Assembly: GCA_002493755.1 (NCBI GenBank)
Contig: DKZT01000064.1
Coordinates: 1 to 29,913 of the forward strand
Source: Ruminococcaceae bacterium UBA7067
Lineage (GTDB): Bacteria; Bacillota; Clostridia; Oscillospirales; Acutalibacteraceae
DNA: 29,913 nucleotides
Direction of reading: 5' to 3'
The notes beneath the pieces are model-generated. The model saw only the letters and a program-made list of their open reading frames with translations. It was not told the DNA's origin and searched no databases. The translations under genes were made by a program, and so were the position numbers. Positions within the stretch are counted from its first letter, which is position 1; each line of letters starts with the position of its first letter. Of the stretch, positions 24,306-29,913 are shown one piece after another.

Positions 24306-26390
24306 TTATTCTTCCTCAATTGTCTTCTGAAAGCCGCAGCCTTCCTTTGCACAAAAAAGCGTCGGCTTTTTGCCTTTTTTCTTATAAAGAATTTCACCGC
24401 AGAGCGGACACTTTTCATTTACAGGCTCATTCCACGAAACAAAGTCGCAGTCAGGATAATTGCTGCAGCCGTAGAAAATTCTGCCCTTTTTGGTTTTTCT
24501 TACAATGACATTGCCGCCGCATTTCGGGCATTTTACCCCTGTTTCCTGAACGAATTTCTTGATGTTCTTACATTCGGGGTAACCGGGACAAGCGATGAAC
24601 TTGCCGTATCTGCCGACCTTTACTACCATTCTTCTGCCGCAAAGCTCGCAGATATAGTCTGTTTCGTCCTCCTTAAGCTGGATTTTTACACCCTGCATTT
24701 CTTCCTTTGCCTTTTTGAGGGTTTTGTCAAAATCACCGTAGAAGTTATCGAGAACCTCAACCCACTGCTCCTGACCCTGCTCAACCTTATCAAGATCCTG
24801 CTCCATCTGAGCCGTGAACTTAACATTTACGATTTTCGGGAATCGCTCCTGCATAAGCTTTGTTGTAACCTCTCCAAGCTCGGTAGGCTTAAAGGTTTTA
24901 TTCTCTCTTGTGACATACTCGCGCTGAGTAATCGTTGTGATTGTCGGAGCGTAGGTTGACGGTCTGCCGATTCCGTTTTCTTCAAGAGCCTTGATGAGCG
25001 AGGCTTCGGAATAACGTGCAGGCGGCTGAGTGAAGTGCTGCGCCGGAACAAGCTCCTTAAGCTTTAAGGGCATATTCTCCTCAAGCGGAGGAAGCTGCTT
25101 TTCCTTTTCCTCCTCAACATCCTTGCCCTCGACATACAAGGCTGTAAAGCCGTCAAAATCAACAATATATCCCGAGGCTTTAAAGATATAGTCGCCAGCT
25201 TCAATTTCAGCCTGCGTTGTTTTTTGAATACAGTCAGCCATCTGACAGGCTGTAAAGCGTTCCCAGATAAGCTTATAGAGCTTATACTGGTCGGAGGTAA
25301 GGCTTGATTTAACGCTTGCAGGGTCGAGGGAAACCATAGTAGGTCTTATAGCCTCGTGGCCGTCCTGAGCGTTTGCACGTGATTTGAAAAATCTCGGCTT
25401 TGACGGGAGATATTTATCGCCCCATCTGCCCTTAATATATTCGGTAACATCGTTAATTGCATCGTTTGAAATACGAAGCGAGTCAGTTCTCATATATGTT
25501 ATCAGACCGACTGCACCGAGCTGAGGAATTTCAACGCCCTCATAAAGCTCCTGCGCAACCTTCATCGTTCTTCTTGACTGGAATCCGAGCTTTCTTGAAG
25601 CCTCCTGCTGTAAGGTGGAGGTTATAAACGGCGGTGCAGGCGACTTTTTACGTCTGCCGTGCTTAACCTTTGATACCTTAAATTCGGCATTTTCAAGCTC
25701 TGACACTATTTTATCGGACTGCTCCTTATTCTCAACCTTGATTTTGCCGTTTTTATCGCCGTAGAGCGAAGCCGTTAATATTTTGCGACTGCCCTTTGGT
25801 ATAAGCTTTGCATCAATGCTCCAGTATTCCTCAGGCTTGAATGCGCGGATTTCGTTTTCTCTGTCAACAACAAGCTTTACTGCGACAGACTGAACACGGC
25901 CAGCCGAAAGTCCTCGTCTTATTTTTTGCGACAGGAACGGACTAAGCTTATAGCCCACAAGCCTGTCGAGGATTCTTCGTGCCTGCTGCGCGTCAACAAG
26001 ATTCTGGTCGATGGCTCTTGGGTGGCTCATACCGTTTTCTATGCCTGTTTTTGTAATTTCGTTAAATTCAACTCTGTTCTGCTCGTTTGTATCAAGACCG
26101 AGCAGATATGCAAGATGCCACGAAATAGCTTCCCCCTCACGGTCGGGGTCGGTTGCGAGATATACGCATTCGCTTTTTTTAGCGGCTTCCTTAAGCTCTT
26201 CAACAAGCTTTTCCTTGCCCTTTATCACGGCATACTTTGGTTCAAAATGCTTTTTTATATCAACGCTGAGCCTTGTTGCAGGCAAATCACGGACGTGACC
26301 CTTTGAAGCAATTACATTATATCCGCTTCCGAGATATTTTTTTATTGTCTTAGCCTTTGATGGTGACTCAACTATTACTAATTTTGACAT
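24306..26390 (-). CDS. topA: DNA topoisomerase I (type IA)
   Basis: 694 residues. The Toprim domain (1-120) has E8 in VIVESPSK and the acidic triad D81-x-D83-x-E85 (ATDPDREGEA). The active-site tyrosine is Y299 in GLITYMRTDS. Three C-terminal four-cysteine zinc-ribbons lie at about 581-607, 621-648 and 661-685. It relaxes negatively supercoiled DNA. The ATG at 26390 with GGAGGACT upstream is chosen over an in-frame ATG at 26405, which overlaps the RBS and the dprA stop region. Confidence 0.97.
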   Translation of the reverse strand: MSKLVIVESPSKAKTIKKYLGSGYNVIASKGHVRDLPATRLSVDIKKHFEPKYAVIKGKEKLVEELKEAAKKSECVYLATDPDREGEAISWHLAYLLGLDTNEQNRVEFNEITKTGIENGMSHPRAIDQNLVDAQQARRILDRLVGYKLSPFLSQKIRRGLSAGRVQSVAVKLVVDRENEIRAFKPEEYWSIDAKLIPKGSRKILTASLYGDKNGKIKVENKEQSDKIVSELENAEFKVSKVKHGRRKKSPAPPFITSTLQQEASRKLGFQSRRTMKVAQELYEGVEIPQLGAVGLITYMRTDSLRISNDAINDVTEYIKGRWGDKYLPSKPRFFKSRANAQDGHEAIRPTMVSLDPASVKSSLTSDQYKLYKLIWERFTACQMADCIQKTTQAEIEAGDYIFKASGYIVDFDGFTALYVEGKDVEEEKEKQLPPLEENMPLKLKELVPAQHFTQPPARYSEASLIKALEENGIGRPSTYAPTITTITQREYVTRENKTFKPTELGEVTTKLMQERFPKIVNVKFTAQMEQDLDKVEQGQEQWVEVLDNFYGDFDKTLKKAKEEMQGVKIQLKEDETDYICELCGRRMVVKVGRYGKFIACPGYPECKNIKKFVQETGVKCPKCGGNVIVRKTKKGRIFYGCSNYPDCDFVSWNEPVNEKCPLCGEILYKKKGKKPTLFCAKEGCGFQKTIEEE

Positions 26391-26404
26391 ATATAAGTCC
26401 TCCA

Positions 26405-27643
26405 TTATTTGCGAATGTATCTTCCGCCGGAAACACCCTCGGCGGCTCCGAAAATTTCAAGCTCGGTGAGAGAAGCCATAATCTTCTGCGGCGGCATATT
26501 GAGCTTATCGGCGATTTCATCAATATAGAGCGGATTTTCGCCGAGAACGTCAAAAACTGCCTTTGCTTCCTCCGAGGCTCCGTCGGGACATTTCGGAATT
26601 ATATTTGTTTGAATATTATTTTGTCGTGCGCCGAAATTAATATTCGGTAAAACAGTCCTGTTCTCATTTCGCTTGCGTTTGTTCTTGGGCATCGTTTTTC
26701 TGCCGGACACGGGAACATCGCTGACTTCACTTTCATCGGCTATGCTTGATTCGTGTTCAATCGTAAGCTCATATCGCTGTGAATATTCTTCAACAATATC
26801 CTTATATGAGGTCACAGTGATTGCGCCTTGCTTTATCAGAGCATTTGTGCCCTGTGCGCGCGCATTTATAAGACTGCCGGGGACAGAGAAAACATCACGG
26901 TTCTGCTCAAGCGCAAGCCGTGCGGTGATTAGCGAGCCGCTTTTTATTCCTGCTTCAATTACAAGAACACCGTTTGAAAGTCCCGAAATAATCCTATTGC
27001 GCTGAGGGAATGTGTAGTTTGAGGGCGGATAGTCGGGTGGATATTCCGAAATTACCGCGCCCTTATTCGTGATAAGCCTGCGCATCTGAGCGTTTTCAGA
27101 CAGATAATTGTAATTGATTCCGCAGCCGAGAACACAGATTGTTACTCCGTCATTCTGAAGCACACCTCTGTGCGAGGCGCAGTCCACTCCCAACGCGCCG
27201 CCGCTTACAACAATAGCTCCGCACATTGACAAATCCCTGCCGAACGTAAAGGAGTTACGTATTCCCTCGCTTGTAGCCGTGCGTGTACCGACAACACCGA
27301 TTGTAAGAGTATTGTCAACATCGGGCATTTTTCCGCTGACATACAATACGCACGGAGGATTTGAAATTTCATAAAGGCGGTTCGGGTAATCATCGTCCTC
27401 TATCGATAAAATACCGTAGCCAAGCTTATCGCATTTATCAATTATAACACAAGCATCCTCAAGTGTATATGAGGAAAAGCGTTTTATCTGATTCGGTGTG
27501 AAAAATCCGCTCTCTCTGCGCTCATACGATGACGCACTGTATATTTCCTCCGCAGAGCCGAAAAATTCATGCATTTCCTTAAGCTTGTGGCAATTATAGC
27601 CGATACATTGCTGAAGCCAGACAGCATAAAGAGGATTGCTCAA
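26405..27643 (-). CDS. dprA: DNA processing protein DprA
   Basis: 412 residues. DprA loads RecA on incoming single-stranded DNA in natural transformation. The Rossmann core (about 110-310) has IGVVGTRTATSEG, SGGALGVDCASHRG, CVLGCGINYNY, NGVLVIEAGIKSGSLITA and VFSVPGS. A basic linker (KTMPKNKRKRNENR) precedes a C-terminal winged-helix (about 355-412: LYIDEIADKLNMPPQKIMASL). The start is inferred as a TTG at 27643, because AGGGGG lies 6-8 bases upstream and its TTGA overlaps the preceding stop; frames open further to 27670. No other competence genes are here. Confidence 0.93.
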   Translation of the reverse strand: MSNPLYAVWLQQCIGYNCHKLKEMHEFFGSAEEIYSASSYERRESGFFTPNQIKRFSSYTLEDACVIIDKCDKLGYGILSIEDDDYPNRLYEISNPPCVLYVSGKMPDVDNTLTIGVVGTRTATSEGIRNSFTFGRDLSMCGAIVVSGGALGVDCASHRGVLQNDGVTICVLGCGINYNYLSENAQMRRLITNKGAVISEYPPDYPPSNYTFPQRNRIISGLSNGVLVIEAGIKSGSLITARLALEQNRDVFSVPGSLINARAQGTNALIKQGAITVTSYKDIVEEYSQRYELTIEHESSIADESEVSDVPVSGRKTMPKNKRKRNENRTVLPNINFGARQNNIQTNIIPKCPDGASEEAKAVFDVLGENPLYIDEIADKLNMPPQKIMASLTELEIFGAAEGVSGGRYIRK

Positions 27644-28425
27644 TTTTCGCACCCCCTGACCATCTCCCACATAACAATAGAAGCGGCAACCGCAGCGTTT
27701 AGTGACTCGGCATTTCCGTTCATCCGAATAGTCACCTTATCCGTGCATAGCTCTACGGCTTTATCTGTCAAGCCGTTGCCCTCGTTTCCGATCAGGACGC
27801 AGCAGTTATTTGAAAAATCGGCAGATAAAATATCAGTTCCGTTTTCTGGTACGGCGGCATAGGTTTTTACACCCTTATCATTAAGCTGTGTGAGCGTATC
27901 ATAAAAGCTTTCGGGTATATAAAATTTCTGACGAAAAACTGCTCCCATACTTCCCCTTAACACCTTGGGGCTGAAAATATCGCAGCAGTCTTTTGACAGT
28001 ATTACGCAATCAATCCCGAACGCTTCGGCGCTTCGCAGGATTGTGCCCATATTCTGCGGGTCCTGCACACATTCAAGGGCGACAGCCTTATTAAAGCTGA
28101 GGCCGCCGTTGCCTGTTCCGTGCATTTCACAAAGGAGCATAACCCCCTGTGGAGTCTGCGTTTCGGACACAAACTTAAAAAGCGAATCCGCAAGAGAGTA
28201 TTGCTCAACGCTGTTATCAAGTGAAGCGAGAAGGTCAGCGTGCTTTTCTGCGGCATTCGCAGTAAAAAAAGCAGCTTTTGCCCTTACGCCGCTTCTGAGT
28301 GCGTCAGCGCAAAGACGCACGCCCTCGCACACAAAGCAGCCTTCTTTTTTTCTGAAGGATGAGCTTGAGTTAAGGCGGGATAAATATTTTATCATTTTAT
28401 TGTCCTTGCTGTTAATCTCTCTCAC
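27640..28425 (-). CDS. TrmH/SpoU family RNA 2'-O-methyltransferase
   Basis: 261 residues. The N-terminal substrate-binding domain (FRKKEGCFVCEGVRL) and the SPOUT knot motifs are present: motif 1 NMGTILRSAEAFG, motif 2 IGNEGNGL and motif 3 NAESLNAAVAASIVMWE. Family members 2'-O-methylate rRNA or tRNA (RlmB, TrmH and relatives); the target is not fixed by sequence. The start is uncertain: an ATG at 28449 lies just after the rplT terminator without an RBS, whereas a GTG at 28425 has GGTGA 5 bases before it and fits the family N-terminus (REINSKDNKMIKYLSRL). Confidence 0.88.
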   Translation of the reverse strand: MREINSKDNKMIKYLSRLNSSSSFRKKEGCFVCEGVRLCADALRSGVRAKAAFFTANAAEKHADLLASLDNSVEQYSLADSLFKFVSETQTPQGVMLLCEMHGTGNGGLSFNKAVALECVQDPQNMGTILRSAEAFGIDCVILSKDCCDIFSPKVLRGSMGAVFRQKFYIPESFYDTLTQLNDKGVKTYAAVPENGTDILSADFSNNCCVLIGNEGNGLTDKAVELCTDKVTIRMNGNAESLNAAVAASIVMWEMVRGCEN

Positions 28426-28454
28426 GGTTATCACCAAACATTTTAACATTATGC

Positions 28455-28484
28455 GAAAAGAGCGTTTGGGATATTCCCAAACGC
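28455..28484 (-). terminator. Intrinsic terminator after rplT
   Basis: Stem GCGTTTGGGA (28462-28471) and TCCCAAACGC (28475-28484) with a 3-base loop; the minus strand then reads TCTTTTCG. It begins 14 bases after the rplT stop and lies about 30 bases before the methyltransferase start. Confidence 0.82.
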
Positions 28485-28497
28485 AGCTTTAGCTTTT

Positions 28498-28851
28498 TTA
28501 TTGGGCGCTTTTAGCTTGCTCAACAAGCTTTGTAAATGCAGCCGGGTCTGAAATTGCAATCTCGGAAAGCATTTTTCTGTTAAGAGCTACACCGGCTTTC
28601 TTAAGACCGTTCATAAATGTTGAATAATTTGTATCATTCATACGGCAGGCAGCAGAAATTCTGGTAATCCAGAGTCTTCTGAAATCTCTCTTCTTCTGCT
28701 TACGACCGATATAAGCGTAGTTACCGCTCTTCATTACGGCCTGCTTAGCCATCTTGAAGTGCTTACTCTTAGCACCCCAGTAACCCTTGGCAAGCTTTAA
28801 AGTCTTTTTTCTTCTTTTGCGAGTCATCATCGCGCCTTTTATACGAGCCAT
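28498..28851 (-). CDS. rplT: 50S ribosomal protein L20
   Basis: 117 residues, the normal length. The very basic N-terminal extension ([26 protein letters not shown]) and the globular domain ([21 protein letters not shown], then [19 protein letters not shown]) are those of L20. L20 nucleates 50S assembly on 23S rRNA and, in several Firmicutes, represses its own operon by binding the leader RNA. The RBS GGAGGT precedes the ATG. It is the last gene of infC-rpmI-rplT. Confidence 0.98.
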   Translation of the reverse strand: MARIKGAMMTRKRRKKTLKLAKGYWGAKSKHFKMAKQAVMKSGNYAYIGRKQKKRDFRRLWITRISAACRMNDTNYSTFMNGLKKAGVALNRKMLSEIAISDPAAFTKLVEQAKSAQ

Positions 28852-28887
28852 TATATATTACCTCCGTTGTATACTTATATGCAGTGA

Positions 28888-29085
28888 TTATTTATAAGGA
28901 ATAAGTCTCTTGATCTGTGCTGTATTTGTCTTGTCAGTAACAGTTGTCTGTCTTAAACCTCTTTTACGCTTGGTAGTCTTTTTGTTAAGGATGTGGCTCT
29001 TGTTAGCATGAGCACGGATAACCTTACCATTTTTTGAAAGCTTAAAGCGCTTTTTTGCACCACTGTGTGTTTTAATCTTCGGCAT
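28888..29085 (-). CDS. rpmI: 50S ribosomal protein L35
   Basis: 65 residues: [37 protein letters not shown], then [13 protein letters not shown]. This is the full and highly basic L35 protein of the large subunit. GGAGGAAATACAA gives a clear RBS before the ATG. It sits 21 bases after infC and 36 bases before rplT in the conserved three-gene operon. Confidence 0.98.
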   Translation of the reverse strand: MPKIKTHSGAKKRFKLSKNGKVIRAHANKSHILNKKTTKRKRGLRQTTVTDKTNTAQIKRLIPYK

Positions 29086-29106
29086 TTGTATTTCCTCCTT
29101 GAAATT

Positions 29107-29625
29107 TTACTTAAGCGGCTTTGGAGCAAGGAACATAATCATACTGCGTCCTTCGAGCTTTGCAGGCTTCTCAACATTTGCAACATCTCCACAGCTTGCG
29201 GCAAATCTTTTCATAATCTCAGAGCCGATTTCAGGATGACCCATTTCACGGCCTCTGAAGCGGATAGAAACCTTAACCTTGTTGCCTGATGCGATAAACT
29301 TTTTGGCATGAGAAAGCTTAGTGTTAAAATCGTGCGTATCAATATTCAAGGACAAGCGAATCTCCTTAATGTCGATAACCTTCTGATTCTTTCTGGCTTC
29401 CTTTTCACGCTTTGCCTGTTCAAAGCGATACTTACCGTAGTCCATAATCTTGCACACCGGCGGCTTTGCCTGCGGCGCAATCTTAACTAAGTCAAGATTC
29501 TGCTCTGCTGCAAGTTTTAACGCATTGTTTAGCGCCATTATGCCAAGCTGTGTGCCGTCAGAATTGATAACCCTCAATTCTTTGTCTCGAATTTCCTCGT
29601 TAATCTGAAGTTCCTGTTTGCTAAT
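29107..29625 (-). CDS. infC: Translation initiation factor IF-3, AUU start
   Basis: 172 residues. The N-domain (LQINEEIRDKELRVI ... DLVKIAPQAKPPVCKIMDYG), the Lys-rich linker (REKEARKNQKVIDIKEIRL) and the C-domain (KVKVSIRFRGREMGHPEIG) are typical of IF-3, which checks the start codon-initiator tRNA pairing. The start is an ATT at 29623-29625: it lies 8 bases from the Shine-Dalgarno GGAGGT (29634-29639) and gives SKQELQINEE, in register with the SKD start of Bacillus IF-3. A TTG at 29631 is only 2 bases from the Shine-Dalgarno. AUU starts are known for infC and let IF-3 repress its own translation. Confidence 0.93.
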   Translation of the reverse strand: MSKQELQINEEIRDKELRVINSDGTQLGIMALNNALKLAAEQNLDLVKIAPQAKPPVCKIMDYGKYRFEQAKREKEARKNQKVIDIKEIRLSLNIDTHDFNTKLSHAKKFIASGNKVKVSIRFRGREMGHPEIGSEIMKRFAASCGDVANVEKPAKLEGRSMIMFLAPKPLK

Positions 29626-29639
29626 TGTCAAGCACCTCC

Positions 29640-29800
29640 AAAATGCACATTTAAAAGCATAAAAACAAAAGCGGACAGAATACTCCGCCCGCTACAATAC
29701 ACAGTCATAATAATACAAATTATTAAAATGAAATAAGTATTGACCCATAACAGACGGAACCGTATAGGTGAAAGCATTTCTGCCTTGCTTTATTGTTCGC
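29640..29800 (-). promoter_or_regulatory. Candidate L20-type leader of infC-rpmI-rplT
   Basis: About 165 bases of leader follow the promoter. Visible elements are a small hairpin CCTATACGG/CCGT...TATGGG (29744-29768), an AU-rich hairpin AATAAT/ATTATT (29709-29724) and the attenuator at 29660-29693. Position and layout match the leader by which L20 causes premature termination in Firmicutes. I could not test the consensus of the L20-leader family. Confidence 0.7.
29660..29693 (-). terminator. Attenuator hairpin in the infC leader
   Basis: Minus-strand arms AGCGGGC (29687-29693) and GTCCGCT (29670-29676) form 7 bp with one G-U pair; TTTTGTTTTT follows. It lies upstream of the infC RBS inside the leader, so it should stop transcripts before infC. 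Confidence 0.75.
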
Positions 29801-29805
29801 TAAAG

Positions 29806-29834
29806 ATTATATCAAAGGTTTAGGGTAATGTCAA
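29806..29834 (-). promoter_or_regulatory. Consensus promoter for infC-rpmI-rplT
   Basis: Minus-strand -35 TTGACA (29829-29834), 17-base spacer and -10 TATAAT (29806-29811), preceded by TG (29813-29814). Both hexamers are perfect. It is the strongest promoter in the window, as expected for ribosomal protein genes. Confidence 0.9.
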
Positions 29835-29886
29835 GGGTTTTTCTTATAAATTTATTGTAAATTTGATTTTTCGGCTCTTCTTAGTT

Positions 29887-29913
29887 ATCTCAATCCACGC
29901 TCTCCGTGTGGAG
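29887..29913 (-). CRISPR. Terminal part of a type I-C-like CRISPR repeat
   Basis: On the minus strand the last 27 bases read from the stem CTCC-ACAC-GGAG, followed by AGCGTGGATTGAGAT. This matches the 3' part of type I-C repeats, whose hairpin of CTCC/GGAG is followed by GCGTGGATTGAAAT. The end here is GAGAT where GAAAT is usual, as in degenerate leader-distal repeats. The repeat is cut by the window edge; only one partial unit is visible, so the array itself is inferred. Confidence 0.7.

Overview
The window looks like chromosomal housekeeping DNA from a Gram-positive anaerobe of class Clostridia, most likely Oscillospiraceae (Ruminococcus-like). The evidence is consistently Firmicutes gene order (infC-rpmI-rplT; dprA-topA-trmFO; plsX-rnc-smc-ftsY; nadD-yqeK-rsfS; aroQ-pepP-efp), strong AGGAGG-type ribosome binding sites, TATAAT-type promoters often with an extended TG, and a secreted lysozyme that ends in a type I dockerin, a module typical of cellulosome or amylosome builders such as Ruminococcus. 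The genus is an inference. Nearly all genes lie on the minus strand; only pgm and the DUF4003 gene are on plus.

Layout, left to right. Positions 1-3300 (minus): a perfect bidirectional hairpin, the ribosome hibernation factor gene hpf, a secreted Ig-like/GH25/dockerin protein and a membrane-anchored acidic protein upstream of it. Positions 3475-6348 (plus): pgm with a clear promoter and terminator, then a DUF4003 gene. Positions 6426-10540 (minus): a histidine phosphatase; a Cys/Asp-rich zinc-ribbon protein downstream of efp; an M24 peptidase; aroQ; yqeG, split by a one-base frameshift in an A8 tract; and the 58-residue rpsU with a near-consensus promoter.

Positions 10663-28425 (minus) form an almost unbroken run of 15 genes with short gaps or stop-start overlaps and no intrinsic terminator that I can see: TrmH-type RNA methyltransferase, dprA, topA, trmFO, plsX, rnc, an Elp3-like radical SAM gene, smc, ftsY, XTP pyrophosphatase, yhbY, nadD, yqeK, rsfS and leuS. 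They serve translation, tRNA/rRNA modification, chromosome maintenance, protein secretion, NAD synthesis and phospholipid initiation. Upstream of them is infC-rpmI-rplT, with a consensus promoter, a leader of about 170 nt ending in an attenuator (L20-leader type), and an apparent AUU start for infC.

At the extreme right edge (29887-29913) is what looks like the leader-distal end of a type I-C CRISPR repeat. The array itself would lie outside the window. I see no clearly new multi-gene system here. The best leads are the CRISPR edge, the yqeG frameshift, the infC leader and AUU start, a small dispersed inverted repeat, and terminators placed directly in front of downstream ribosome binding sites. 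No stretch above 300 bases lacks a feature; the largest gaps (3294-3553 and 29632-29913) hold the regulatory sites listed.
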